The position numbers and the translations under genes are program-made. 64,000 nucleotides of DNA from assembly GCF_900168685.1 (NCBI RefSeq), contig NZ_FVZN01000013.1, forward strand, positions 186,001 through 250,000, read 5' to 3'. The notes under the pieces are model-generated. The model saw nothing but the letters and a program-made list of their open reading frames with translations. It ran no database searches and was not told the DNA's origin. The DNA is from Solibacillus isronensis (GTDB lineage Bacteria > Bacillota > Bacilli > Bacillales_A > Planococcaceae). Shown here in pieces: positions 1 to 8,577 of the stretch; positions within the stretch are counted from its first letter, which is position 1, and every line of letters starts with the position of its first letter.

Positions 1-30
1 TTATTAAGAAACGGGTATTTTGCAAAATTG

Positions 31-118
31 ATTGGAATGCAGGGCGACTCCTGCGGGAATAGCGTGACGCTTGAGACTACAGGCTCAGGCCACGCCCGCG
101 GAAAGCGTCCCGGAATGG
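31..118. repeat. Interspersed intergenic repeat, copy 1
   Basis: This intergenic stretch carries GGCGACTCCTGCGGGAA at its left, GAGACTACAGGCTC in the middle and CGCGGAAAGCGTCC at its right. The same layout recurs at 49397-49497 with GGCGACTCCCAGGGGA, GAGACTAAAGGCTC and CAGGAAAGCGTCCGCC. Its higher GC and mirrored ends suggest a structured, non-coding, dispersed element of the kind common in Bacillaceae intergenic regions. A short open frame crosses it but has no ribosome binding site. Confidence 0.6.
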
Positions 119-140
119 AAATCAATTTTAAAGTTCAGCA

Positions 141-180
141 AAAAAATGATATTTTTCTCTGAGAGAAAAATATCATTTTT
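141..180 (-). terminator. Rho-independent terminator after the methyltransferase gene
   Basis: A perfect 18-bp inverted repeat (142-159 and 163-180) with a 3-nt loop lies 68 bp beyond the stop of the minus-strand gene and is followed on that strand by six T. The stem is AT-rich and ends in A/T runs on both sides, so it could also act on the plus strand. Confidence 0.65.
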
Positions 181-247
181 GGGTTATGTCCCGGCCTTTT
201 TTTGCAGAAACAGCCGGCCCCTTCTCACGGCGACAACTGTATTCAAA

Positions 248-1351
248 TTATCCCCAAATCTCTTTTGAAATATCGACAATATACTTCAGTTTTGCCCATT
301 GTTCATCTTCAGTCAGAATATTTCCGTGATGCGTTGAGGCGAATCCACATTGTGGACTAATACATAATTGCTCCAACGGCACAAATTTTGTTGCCTCTTC
401 AATACGAGCTTTAATATTTTCCTTCACTTCTAATTCACCATGTTTGGAAGTGAATACGCCCAGCACTACTTGTGGTCCGCCATTTGGAATGTATTCCAAC
501 GGTCCGAAATCACCGGAACGATCATCATCATATTCCAGGAAAAATCCATTTACTTTTTCTTTCGCAAATAATGTAGGCGCAATTTTAGCATAGCTTCCCT
601 CGAACGCCCATTTTGAGCGATAGTTGCCGCGGCAAAGATGAGTCGTGATGATTAAATCTTCCGGCTTATCCTCCAACACTCCATTTGTAACACGAAGAGC
701 TAAATCGATTAACTCTTCACGAGAATACCCGCTATCATTGAATGGAATTTCCGGAGCATTCAGTCCGGCAATGTACACATCATCGAGCTGCAAATAACGG
801 CAGCCTGCATCATAAAAGGCTTTAATGGCATCACGGTATGTGCTGATAATATCCTTTGAGTATTCTTCAAGATCCGGATAAATATCCAGATTGCGAATAC
901 CCGCATTAAATAGCTGGTTTGGGCTTGGAATGGTCTGTTTGGCAACAGCTCGGTCTCCTACTATTTCCTTAAATTCGATAAAATCTTTAATATGGGGGTG
1001 ATCCGGGTTAAACGAAATTTTACCGATTACCCGCACATCATATCTTTCGGTTTCTTCGCCTTTGAATGCGAACCCTGAATCCGGAACATACCCCTCTACT
1101 CCATTTAAATGTTCAAGGAAATCTGTATGCCAAAATCTGCGGCGAAATTCTCCGTCCGTTACAGCTTGAAGGCCTACTTCAATCTGCTTATCAACAATTT
1201 TCTTAATTTCCTCTGTTTCGATGGCATGCAGTTCCTGTTCCGAAATATTGCCTCCCTGGAAATCCTTTCTTGCTTTGTGGATTCGCTCCGGTCTTAATAA
1301 ACTACCAACATGATCCGCTCTAAATGGTGCTTTTACTAATGTTTTCGTCAT
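248..1351 (-). CDS. Cobalamin-independent methionine synthase C-domain protein (YxjG/YxjH-like)
   Basis: This 367-residue protein matches the YxjG/YxjH branch of the MetE C-terminal domain family, which are stand-alone zinc methyltransferases thought to move a methyl group to homocysteine. It opens with the family signature FRADHVGSLLRP, has VTDGEFRRRFWH near residue 70, a THLCRGNYR block (zinc His-x-Cys) in the second half, and SPQCGFAS near the C terminus giving the second Cys. The ATG at 1351 has GGGAGA 6 nt upstream; the in-frame TTG two codons earlier would sit almost on that site, so ATG was chosen. A LysR gene lies directly upstream on the same strand and a MtaR-like palindrome overlaps that gene's end, fitting methionine or cysteine control. 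The methyl donor cannot be read from sequence. Confidence 0.88.
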   Translation of the reverse strand: MTKTLVKAPFRADHVGSLLRPERIHKARKDFQGGNISEQELHAIETEEIKKIVDKQIEVGLQAVTDGEFRRRFWHTDFLEHLNGVEGYVPDSGFAFKGEETERYDVRVIGKISFNPDHPHIKDFIEFKEIVGDRAVAKQTIPSPNQLFNAGIRNLDIYPDLEEYSKDIISTYRDAIKAFYDAGCRYLQLDDVYIAGLNAPEIPFNDSGYSREELIDLALRVTNGVLEDKPEDLIITTHLCRGNYRSKWAFEGSYAKIAPTLFAKEKVNGFFLEYDDDRSGDFGPLEYIPNGGPQVVLGVFTSKHGELEVKENIKARIEEATKFVPLEQLCISPQCGFASTHHGNILTEDEQWAKLKYIVDISKEIWG

Positions 1352-1446
1352 ATACAATCTCCCGCTTTCCTTTTGGTTTTCTTAACGTAAGGCTAGTGTA
1401 GCATGGGGAAATCGTTATTACGTAACACCTAAATCCTATCCCTCGT

Positions 1447-1463
1447 TATAGCCTTAAACTATA
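1447..1463. promoter_or_regulatory. MtaR/MetR-like operator (Met box)
   Basis: TATAGCCTTAAACTATA is palindromic at its outer pairs and extends by one more pair each side (TTATAG...CTATAA). It matches the published streptococcal MtaR/MetR motif TATAGTTTnAAACTATA except for two central T-to-C changes. It overlaps the last codons of the LysR gene and lies about 95 bp upstream of the methyltransferase start. Binding by the adjacent LysR protein is inferred. Confidence 0.5.
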
Positions 1464-2376
1464 ACTGGACGATTTCTTGTTCAACAGATTCTTTTAAATA
1501 CTGTATATACGTATTCGCCATTGTACTATTTGTAACATTTTGATGAGTTATATACCCTACATGAATTTGTTCGTCCACCTTTAAAGGAACCGCTATAATG
1601 TCTTTACTGTTTAATTTATGACTGATTACCCCTGTGGAAATCGTATAGCCATTTAACCCGATCAGTAAGTTAAATAATGTGGCACGATCGGTAACCTTAA
1701 TATTTTTCGGTCTGGAAAGCGTGCTTAAAATCTCCTCCGAGAAATAGAACGAATTATAATCGCCCTGTTCATAGGAAAGGTATGGGTAAGGATCCAGGTC
1801 CGATAAAGTGACATACTCTTTTTTGGATAGCGGATTTGCCGAGCTGATAAATATGTGCGGCTTTGCTGTAAATAGCTCATGAAACTGTAAATTGCCTTCT
1901 CCTAAAAACTTGCTGATTACTTTTTTATTGAATTCATTGACATATAAAATGCCGATTTCGCTCCGTAAGTTTTTGACATCTTCAATAATTTCATAGGTTT
2001 TGGTTTCTCGTAAACTGAACTCGTATTTTTCGATATCATAGTCTTTTAATAAGCGGACAAACGCACTTACCGCAAATGCATAGTGCTGGGTAGATACACC
2101 AAAAAACTTTTGCGGAGACGTTGTATTCGTATAGCGACTTTCTAAAAGTTCCGCCTGCTCAACAACTTGCCGGGCATACCCTAAAAATTCCGAGCCTTCA
2201 GAAGTAATGATAATCCCCTTGTTCGAACGCAGAAAAATCGTGATTCCGAGTTCTTCCTCCAGCTCTTTTAGTGCATTGGACAGGCTTGGCTGACTAATAA
2301 ATAGTCTTTGTGCCGCTTTATTAATCGATTGACTCCTTGCTACTTCGATTACATATTTTAATTGCTGCAATGTCAT
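1459..2376 (-). CDS. LysR-family transcriptional regulator
   Basis: A 305-residue LysR-type regulator of typical length. Residues 1-60 form the winged helix-turn-helix (MTLQQLKYVIEVARSQSINK, then AAQRLFISQPSLSNALKELE), followed by a linker helix and a two-lobe effector-binding domain from about residue 90. The start is an ATG with GGAAGAGG upstream. It is transcribed in the same direction as the methyltransferase 107 bp downstream, and the spacer and gene end contain a MtaR-like palindrome, so control of sulfur amino acid or methyl metabolism is a reasonable inference. The sequence does not reveal the ligand. LysR proteins usually act as tetramers and often autoregulate. Confidence 0.88.
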   Translation of the reverse strand: MTLQQLKYVIEVARSQSINKAAQRLFISQPSLSNALKELEEELGITIFLRSNKGIIITSEGSEFLGYARQVVEQAELLESRYTNTTSPQKFFGVSTQHYAFAVSAFVRLLKDYDIEKYEFSLRETKTYEIIEDVKNLRSEIGILYVNEFNKKVISKFLGEGNLQFHELFTAKPHIFISSANPLSKKEYVTLSDLDPYPYLSYEQGDYNSFYFSEEILSTLSRPKNIKVTDRATLFNLLIGLNGYTISTGVISHKLNSKDIIAVPLKVDEQIHVGYITHQNVTNSTMANTYIQYLKESVEQEIVQL

Positions 2377-2505
2377 GTTTTTAACCTCTTCCTTCTCTTA
2401 AAATGTTTCGTATGTTATACGCTTTACCAGCCTTTCACTTAATGAAAAAATGACATTGAAGCTTACAGGCATCGGCATTTTCAAAATGATTTCTGCTAAA
2501 TTAGG

Positions 2506-3126
2506 TTAGTAAGCGATCCCCACGCGCGTTTTTATAAAGTCGCCGCTTTGCAATAAACTATAGGCAAAGTCCGCTGTATCCGGGACTGAAATCTGGCTGC
2601 CTTCTACCGGTAGAAAATCTCGCTCTGTCCGGTAGTTCCCGAGCCGTTCCCCGTCAGGCAAATAGGTAGGGCAGACAATTGTCCAATCAAGTCCCGACTG
2701 CTGGAGCAACTCGTATACTTTGTGGTGTTCTTCAGCAGCACGGGTTAGTTTCCGCTTCGATTCACTTGACTGGTAGCGCAGCAGTTCCGGGCTGACGCGG
2801 CTTTGCAGGATGCCGGCAGTACCGATAGTGATGATTCGTTTAATGCCTTCCTTTTTCATCGCATCGATAATTAGCGGAATGCTGTCAGTTAAAGTCGTTC
2901 CCCCATCGGTGTTTAGTGCACTTATCAACATATCCGCTCCATGCATCGCCTGCTCAATATCTTCCTTCCTAAGCACATTGCCTTGAACAACCGTTAAATT
3001 GTTATGCTGGTTTTGGATTTTCTCCGGTGTACGAACGAGAACCGTTACATGATGATCGTCCTGAAGTGCAGTCTTAACTAAGTGACTTCCAACCCTGCCA
3101 GTTCCGCCTAAAATTAATAAATTCAT
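2506..3126 (-). CDS. NAD(P)-binding atypical SDR (NmrA/YwnB-like)
   Basis: A 206-residue Rossmann-fold protein of the atypical short-chain dehydrogenase group. The N terminus carries the dinucleotide motif GGTGRVGSHL at residues 6-15, followed by LVRTPEKI, a typical NADP-phosphate binding turn. The later segment YELLQQSGLDWTIVCPTYL is characteristic of NAD(P)H-binding proteins such as YwnB. The ATG at 3126 has AGAAGG 8 nt upstream and places the motif at the usual distance, so the upstream alternative (14 residues longer) was rejected. It lies just after the acyl-CoA ligase on the same strand but a hairpin separates them. The substrate is unknown; it may be a redox sensor or an epimerase/reductase. 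Confidence 0.82.
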   Translation of the reverse strand: MNLLILGGTGRVGSHLVKTALQDDHHVTVLVRTPEKIQNQHNNLTVVQGNVLRKEDIEQAMHGADMLISALNTDGGTTLTDSIPLIIDAMKKEGIKRIITIGTAGILQSRVSPELLRYQSSESKRKLTRAAEEHHKVYELLQQSGLDWTIVCPTYLPDGERLGNYRTERDFLPVEGSQISVPDTADFAYSLLQSGDFIKTRVGIAY

Positions 3127-3159
3127 TTGTAAAACCTTCTTTCCTTGAATAAAACTATA

Positions 3160-3185
3160 AGGAAGCACCTTTTTGGATGCTTCCC
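3160..3185 (-). terminator. Possible terminator between ligase and SDR genes
   Basis: A stem GGAAGCA/TGCTTCC extended by CC/GG with one bulge closes a TTTTT loop just beyond the ligase stop. The T-rich tail on the minus strand is interrupted, so it may be an attenuator rather than a full stop. Confidence 0.4.
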
Positions 3186-3191
3186 GAATTA

Positions 3192-4718
3192 TTAACTCTT
3201 AATATCTTCCTTTTCTTTCGCTCTTAAAACATGTTTTAAAATTTTCCCTGATGGGTTGCGCGGCATCTCTTTTACAATTTCCACAACATGCGGCACCTTA
3301 TATTTTGCTAATTTACTTCGTGCATAATCAATGATTTCCTGTTCTGTAACCGCGTCTTCCTCAACTAGAACAACAATGGCTTTAGGAATTTCACCATAAA
3401 TCGGGTCCGGTATGCCAATGACCGCCGCATCGATTACTTGCGGGAGCTGATACAAAACATTTTCGACCTCGATCGGATAAATGTTTTCACCGCCGCGGAT
3501 AATTAAATCTTTCTTACGGTCCACAATATATAAATAACCATCCTCATCCAGACGGCCTAAATCACCGGAATATAGCCAGCCGTTTTTAATTACTTGCATC
3601 GTTTCATCTTCATTTTTTAAATAGCCCTTCATAATTTGCTCACCTTTAATGCAAATCTCGCCGATTTCCCCAACAGGCAGTTCTAAACCGTCCGCATCTA
3701 CAATTTTCAACTCTGTCTTCGGCAACGCTTTACCGACTGAGCCTACTTTAGTGAGTACCGCTTCATCAGATAATTCCGTTGCACCAGGGCTGCTTTCGGT
3801 TTGACCATATAAATTATGGAACTCGACTTTCGGAAACGCCTCTTTAAGATTTTTAATAATTTCATATGGCATCGGTGCCGAACCGTATACCATTTTCCGT
3901 ACATTCGGGAATGCCTGATTCGCAAAATCAAATTTACTTAATAACAGCGCATACATCGTTGGAACCCCTGAAAATACCGTAATTTTTTTCTCGAGAATAG
4001 TAGGAATAGTAAGATCCGGTATAAACATTTCATCGATTACTAATGTCGCACCACAATAAATCGTTGATACGGCGATTACATGCAAGCCAGCACAATGGAA
4101 TAATGGAATCGAAATGTAGACGCGGTCTGTCTTTTCATAGCCGATACATTCAGACCATTGTTGTACAGCACTGATGACATTACGGTGCGTTAGCATGACA
4201 CCTTTTGGACGTCCTGTTGTACCAGACGTATAAAGCACCAATGTCGTATCGTTCGCTTTGTTTTCAACCGGCTGAGGCTTTCTGTCAATATTCAGTTCCG
4301 CTCGAAGCTCATCCCGTGTTTTGGTCCATTCAAATCCATAATCCACCTGCTGCAGCGATCCTTCAAGACGCTCATCATAAATTAAACCTTTTGCTTCTGA
4401 ATGATTGAAAATATACGTTAGTTCATCTGGTGCCAGCTTCGTATTAATCGGAAGTAATGTACATCCCGCAAGCTGAACTCCATAATACACCGCCATAAAC
4501 AAATCGGAGTTTAGCAGCATAGAGGCGACAATATCCCCTTTTTTCATGCCTTTACTTTGTACGAATGCTGCAACACGCTCAACATTTCTATAAAAAGCCT
4601 CATACGAAATTTCATCGTTATTAAATGACACCGCAATTTCTTCAGGTGTTTTCTCAACTTGCTCTTTCAAATAATCCGTGATGAACATGTCTACGCTACT
4701 AAACTGATTTTGAACCAT
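3192..4718 (-). CDS. AMP-dependent acyl-CoA synthetase / ligase
   Basis: A 508-residue member of the ANL adenylating superfamily that activates a carboxylic acid with ATP and joins it to CoA. The P-loop-like motif YTSGTTGRPKG is at residues 163-173, the adenine-binding YGQTE near residue 310, YSGDLGRLDEDGYL with the DRKKD hinge near residue 400, and the catalytic lysine in NPSGKILK near the C terminus. Length and motif order fit the long-chain LcfB/YhfL-type fatty acid-CoA ligases, but chain length cannot be set from sequence. AGGAGG lies 10 nt before the ATG. It probably forms one transcription unit with the downstream SDR gene if the intervening hairpin is leaky. Confidence 0.9.
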   Translation of the reverse strand: MVQNQFSSVDMFITDYLKEQVEKTPEEIAVSFNNDEISYEAFYRNVERVAAFVQSKGMKKGDIVASMLLNSDLFMAVYYGVQLAGCTLLPINTKLAPDELTYIFNHSEAKGLIYDERLEGSLQQVDYGFEWTKTRDELRAELNIDRKPQPVENKANDTTLVLYTSGTTGRPKGVMLTHRNVISAVQQWSECIGYEKTDRVYISIPLFHCAGLHVIAVSTIYCGATLVIDEMFIPDLTIPTILEKKITVFSGVPTMYALLLSKFDFANQAFPNVRKMVYGSAPMPYEIIKNLKEAFPKVEFHNLYGQTESSPGATELSDEAVLTKVGSVGKALPKTELKIVDADGLELPVGEIGEICIKGEQIMKGYLKNEDETMQVIKNGWLYSGDLGRLDEDGYLYIVDRKKDLIIRGGENIYPIEVENVLYQLPQVIDAAVIGIPDPIYGEIPKAIVVLVEEDAVTEQEIIDYARSKLAKYKVPHVVEIVKEMPRNPSGKILKHVLRAKEKEDIKS

Positions 4719-4816
4719 TCCTACTCATCCTCCTAATCGGTATTAAAATCCCTATAAGAAACTAATTCTCTTAAATGATAGTAAATCCTTCTTTCCGTCA
4801 TACAGTGTAACCATGC

Positions 4817-4858
4817 ATAAAAAATAGGAGATGTGAAAAATAACTTCCCCATCCCCTA
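4817..4858 (-). terminator. Terminator after the 104-residue hypothetical gene
   Basis: On the minus strand, AGGGGATG pairs with CATCTCCT (one G-U) and is followed by ATTTTTTAT. It starts only 7 bp beyond the stop codon of the gene at 4865. Confidence 0.6.
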
Positions 4859-4864
4859 ATAATT

Positions 4865-5179
4865 TTATCCCTCAATATAATTCGCTTCCAAGCCGCGCGC
4901 TACTTCCTTTGTTTTCTCCATTACTGCAGGGTGTGACACCGCAACATACAGCTCGTTCTCGTAAAAACGGAACGGTATTTCCAGCTCTTCTAATTGCCAT
5001 ATAAAGAAGTAGCCGTTAATTTTCATATTAACGCCGTCCTGTGTGACACTGTAGTAATCTCTATATTCAAAATCCGGCTTTGACGCAAAGAAGTTTTGGC
5101 ATTCCTGCAAGCTGAGCGTTGGATTCCCTTCCTGGTCATGACGTGTAATTTTATATCTTGTATTCATTCGTGTATTCAT
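4865..5179 (-). CDS. Uncharacterised soluble protein, 104 residues
   Basis: I do not recognise a named family. The protein is small, mildly acidic and predicted soluble, with aromatic-rich segments around FEYRDYYSV and INGYFFIWQLEELEIPFRFYE. The ATG at 5179 has AAAGGAG 8 nt upstream; an ATG eight codons earlier lacks this. It stands alone between two minus-strand genes and has its own terminator. No transmembrane or signal segment is seen. Function unknown. Confidence 0.7.
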   Translation of the reverse strand: MNTRMNTRYKITRHDQEGNPTLSLQECQNFFASKPDFEYRDYYSVTQDGVNMKINGYFFIWQLEELEIPFRFYENELYVAVSHPAVMEKTKEVARGLEANYIEG

Positions 5180-5277
5180 TAAAAAATCTCCTTTAAAAAC
5201 CATCTATCGTTTCATTATAGTTGGTTGGGATCGTTAAGGCAAAAGACTGGATTTCAGAACGCTCCAAGTCTCTCCCT

Positions 5278-5490
5278 TTACCTTGTATCATAATTTATGT
5301 TCACTTTAAGTTCATTTAAGTCCTTATCAATTTTAGAAATTAATCTATGTAATTCTTCATTTTCAGAAGGGGTAAAGGTTTCGCCACTGCGTTCCCTTAA
5401 AATCACCGCTTGGTTAATGAGTCTTAAACACGTTTTAATCAACGCCAAATCCTTTTCGATCGCCTCTTTACTTATGTCTATTTCGCCCAT
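5278..5490 (-). CDS. Small helical protein, 70 residues, unknown function
   Basis: This 70-residue protein is highly charged and predicted almost entirely helical, with two amphipathic segments separated near SGETFTPSENEEL, which suggests a helical hairpin. AAGGGAG about 9 nt before the ATG supports translation. It lacks cysteines and membrane segments. It lies downstream of msrA on the same strand but beyond that gene's terminator, so it is probably transcribed alone. No family is assigned. Confidence 0.6.
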   Translation of the reverse strand: MGEIDISKEAIEKDLALIKTCLRLINQAVILRERSGETFTPSENEELHRLISKIDKDLNELKVNINYDTR

Positions 5491-5660
5491 TTATAACACT
5501 CCCTTCCATAAATTATATAACAGTAAGCATAAAAATACTCCCCTTTCCTCTAATACTTAAAGAGGAGTATTTCTTGTTATTTTATTCCCAAATAGCCGAT
5601 GTCCACTCGGGGTGATCGATAATAAGAAGAGCGGAAAGAGACTGAATGACTTTCCTTCAT

Positions 5661-5703
5661 ACTAAAAAAATAAACCTTCCAGTCAAGTTTGAGATGGAAG
5701 GTT
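5661..5703 (-). terminator. Terminator of msrA
   Basis: The perfect 9-bp arms AACCTTCCA and TGGAAGGTT enclose a 13-nt loop and are followed on the minus strand by TTTATTTTTTTTAG. The hairpin begins 8 bp beyond the msrA stop. Confidence 0.8.
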
Positions 5704-5710
5704 CACTTTT

Positions 5711-6181
5711 TCATTTGTATTTCATTAATAACGCTTCAGGAATATGGCAATAATCATCCGGACATCTTGTTAATCGGTCCTGATGCTCTTCCGCACTTCT
5801 TACATAGTTTTTCAGAGGCAGAACTTCTACTACGATCCGGTCAGCATCCGGTCTTGCTGTAATGAATGCTTTTGCTTCAATCAAGTGTGCTTCGTTGTCA
5901 CTGTATACACCTGTCCGGTATTTCTCGCCGACATCTTCACCTTGTTTGTTCACACTGTACGGATCGATAATTTCAAAGAAGTATCCCATTAGTTCCTGCA
6001 TCGATACAACATTCGGATCAAATTTGGTTTTGACACATTCGGCATAGCCATCATAATCGCCGTCCAAAGTGTTTGTCGTTCCGTTCGCTCTTCCCGCTTC
6101 GGTAAATGTTACACCAGGCAATGTTCTGATAAATGCCTGTACACCCCATAAACAGCCGCCTGCAAAATATACGGTTTCCAT
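5711..6181 (-). CDS. msrA: Peptide methionine-S-sulfoxide reductase MsrA
   Basis: MsrA reduces the S epimer of methionine sulfoxide in proteins. The catalytic motif is GGCLWG at residues 8-13, a Leu variant of the common GCFWG, with the nucleophilic Cys at residue 10. Typical downstream elements are YDGYAECV, FFEIIDPYSVNKQGEDVGEKYRT and AEEHQD. The 156-residue length fits single-domain MsrA without a fused MsrB. Cys143, in RCPDDYCHIP, may act as resolving cysteine. The ATG at 6181 has AGGGAG 8 nt upstream; a GTG three codons earlier overlaps that site. The gene is monocistronic with a strong terminator. Confidence 0.93.
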   Translation of the reverse strand: METVYFAGGCLWGVQAFIRTLPGVTFTEAGRANGTTNTLDGDYDGYAECVKTKFDPNVVSMQELMGYFFEIIDPYSVNKQGEDVGEKYRTGVYSDNEAHLIEAKAFITARPDADRIVVEVLPLKNYVRSAEEHQDRLTRCPDDYCHIPEALLMKYK

Positions 6182-6412
6182 CTTGGTCACTCCCTATGTA
6201 AACTTCTGTGAAACGTATATAGTTCACTAATCTACTATTAGTATACCATTTCAAGATAAATATTTTTAGACTACTCTTTTTCTATTTCCGTACTATACTG
6301 TTATATACAAAGCGAAAGGGATGTGTCCAGTATTTCAATTACTGACAAATTGCCACTTTCTTTGTTTTGAAATCGTTGCTAAATGTTCGTTACATATTAG
6401 CATAAACAATGA

Positions 6413-6454
6413 AACCATAAAAAATGAAGCTCCTAATAAAAGAAGCTTCATTTT
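6413..6454 (-). terminator. Terminator of citM
   Basis: Perfect 11-bp arms AAAATGAAGCT / AGCTTCATTTT with a 12-nt loop are followed on the minus strand by a T-rich tail. The hairpin lies 15 bp beyond the citM stop. Confidence 0.8.
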
Positions 6455-6468
6455 CATGTTCGTTTTAA

Positions 6469-7782
6469 TTAAATTTGTACAACACCTAATAAAATCGCAA
6501 TAATCAGCAGTGTAATACTCAATCCCCACATCCAGAAGAATGAGAACTTCAAGTGTTTGCCCATTTCCAGTCCTGATAGACCAAGTGCCAGCCATACTGC
6601 AGGTGCAAGCGGTGATACGAATGTGCCGACGATGTTACCGATGATCATCGCATACGCTGTCGATAATGAATCGATGCCGTATGTTAAGCCGATCTGGTCA
6701 ACAACCGGGAACAACGCGAAGTAATACGCATCCGTACTTAACAGCAAGTCAAACGGTACACCGAGTACACCGATAATAATATGTAAGTACTGTGCTAAAA
6801 AGCTAGGTAAAATATTTACGGCGTTATTGGCAATGGCTGTTAACATGCCTGTCCCGTTTAAAATCCCTAAAAACAGTCCGGCCGCAATAATGATCGAAGC
6901 CATCGTCAATGCGTTCGATGCATGTGCCTGAATACGTCCCATCTGCTCTTTCGGTGTGCGGTAGTTTAACGGTAAAGCAATTGCGACACCGATCAGGAAC
7001 GCCAAGCCAGCCGGTAAAAGTCCGGACATTAAAACACCAAGTACAGCAATTGTTAAAATCGCATTTGCCCAAAGGCGGTTCGGGCGTTTCAAAGACTCGT
7101 CTGTTTCAACATTTAAAATACTATTGCTTAAATCAAAGTTTAACGTTTGTCCTGTTTGCGCCCGTTTCGCAATCAGACGTTTTTCACGGAAGCCCATAAA
7201 GACCGCAAGTAACAGCATCAGCACAATACCGATGACCTGAATTTTAATTAACGGATGCCATAGCTCTGTTACATCTGTTTCAAGAACGGAAGCGACACGC
7301 CCTAATGGCCCGCCCCATGGAATCATATTGATGATCGCCGCAGAACCGCCGACTAACAGTAAAAGTAAATACGGGTTCATCCCAAGTCGAACATATAGCG
7401 GCAATAGTGCCGTAATCGAAATTAAGAATGTGGAAGCACCCGAACCATCAAGCTGTGCAATAACCGCGACAATTACCGTAACGATTGCCACAAGCACGAC
7501 ATTCCCTTTTGAGAGCGCTACCATTTTATTGATGATTGGTTCGAATAAGCCGACATCCTGCATAATCCCGAAGAAGATAATTGCAAAAATAAACATGATG
7601 GCGACACTGATTACGGAGTTAATTCCATCCCCGAAAAATACTCCCAAGTCATCAAACGAATAGCCTGCAACAAACATCGCCACTATCGGCGGTAGAACCA
7701 TTGCAACAATTGGTGATACACGTCCGCTAATTAACAGCGCGACGATCACTAAAATCGTAATAATACCAATAATACTTAACAT
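6469..7782 (-). CDS. citM: Citrate-type transporter, CitMHS family
   Basis: A 437-residue, very hydrophobic protein with about 11-12 membrane segments, matching the CitMHS family that takes up divalent metal-citrate complexes with protons (Bacillus CitM, CitH). Family landmarks include SGRVSPIVAMVLPP near the start, AQLDGSGASTFLI in the first half, and TDAYYFALFPV and VGTFVSPLAPAVWL in the second. GGGGGA lies 7-8 nt before the ATG. It sits 95 bp downstream of a citrate-type two-component pair, the same partnership as citST-citM in Bacillus subtilis, so induction by citrate through CitT is likely. Exact metal preference cannot be told. Confidence 0.9.
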   Translation of the reverse strand: MLSIIGIITILVIVALLISGRVSPIVAMVLPPIVAMFVAGYSFDDLGVFFGDGINSVISVAIMFIFAIIFFGIMQDVGLFEPIINKMVALSKGNVVLVAIVTVIVAVIAQLDGSGASTFLISITALLPLYVRLGMNPYLLLLLVGGSAAIINMIPWGGPLGRVASVLETDVTELWHPLIKIQVIGIVLMLLLAVFMGFREKRLIAKRAQTGQTLNFDLSNSILNVETDESLKRPNRLWANAILTIAVLGVLMSGLLPAGLAFLIGVAIALPLNYRTPKEQMGRIQAHASNALTMASIIIAAGLFLGILNGTGMLTAIANNAVNILPSFLAQYLHIIIGVLGVPFDLLLSTDAYYFALFPVVDQIGLTYGIDSLSTAYAMIIGNIVGTFVSPLAPAVWLALGLSGLEMGKHLKFSFFWMWGLSITLLIIAILLGVVQI

Positions 7783-7877
7783 TCAACAATCCCCCATTGC
7801 TTAGAATTCTTATAATCTTATGACAATTCTGTGTTAGGAGGAAGAATGTGCTCATTTATTCGATAAAAACAATAAAG

Positions 7878-8573
7878 CTAATTTTGTTCATAAGTTTCAC
7901 GGAGGACATAATTTCGTTCCGGACGACCGACAGTACCGTAAAGCAGTTTCGTCTCCAGAATATTCATTTCCACTAAATACTCCAAATACCGTCTTGCTGT
8001 TGAGCGGCTTGTCCCGATCACTTCGCTTAACTGTGTCGCCGTAAGCTTTGTATACTTTTGCTCCTTAAATAAGTGAATGACCTGTTCGAGCGTAAAGGTA
8101 TCGATCCCTTTAGGCAGTGCCTTTTCCGCCGTCGTCGAATGATTTTTCCGGTAAAACAGCGTATCCAGGTCCTGCTGCGAGAAATGTGTTTTCTTGTGAA
8201 AAGCAGCTTGCATCAGATGAAACTGCTGGAATGATTTTTGCAGTCGCGCTTCATCAAACGGTTTCACAATATAATCAAATACACCATATGTATACAATGC
8301 TTCCACATGCGCACGCTCGGTTGCTGCCGTCACCATGATGATCCGGATATTCGGAAAATGTGTCCTTACATACGCAACGAGTTCATAGCCTGTAACATCC
8401 GGAATATATAAATCCATCAACAGAACGTGCGGTGGTGTTTTATGCAGGAGTGCTTCCTTTAATAAGGCCCCCGTTAGAAATTGCTGCACTTGTGCATCCG
8501 GCTGAACCGCTTTAATATAGTCGGCATGAATCGCCGCAATGCGAAAATCGTCTTCCAGTAACCAAATTTCCAT
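7878..8573 (-). CDS. citT: Response regulator, CitB/DcuR family (CitT-like)
   Basis: A 231-residue response regulator. The receiver domain (1-120) has the acidic pair E7-D8-D9, the phosphoacceptor Asp54 in LLMDLYIP, the conserved Thr in VTAAT and Lys in IVKPFDE. A C-terminal helix-turn-helix (about 175-225, TATQLSEVIGTSRSTARRYLEYL) binds DNA. This arrangement is the CitT/DctR/DcuR class paired with citrate or dicarboxylate sensor kinases. It starts 4 nt after the kinase stop and is co-transcribed with it. The expected target is the citM promoter in the 95-bp gap downstream. Confidence 0.92.
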   Translation of the reverse strand: MEIWLLEDDFRIAAIHADYIKAVQPDAQVQQFLTGALLKEALLHKTPPHVLLMDLYIPDVTGYELVAYVRTHFPNIRIIMVTAATERAHVEALYTYGVFDYIVKPFDEARLQKSFQQFHLMQAAFHKKTHFSQQDLDTLFYRKNHSTTAEKALPKGIDTFTLEQVIHLFKEQKYTKLTATQLSEVIGTSRSTARRYLEYLVEMNILETKLLYGTVGRPERNYVLRETYEQN

Positions 8574-8577
8574 TGAA

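Noticed and set aside
71-268. 65-codon plus-strand frame at the left edge
   Set aside because: It crosses the interspersed repeat and the terminator hairpin and has no ribosome site.
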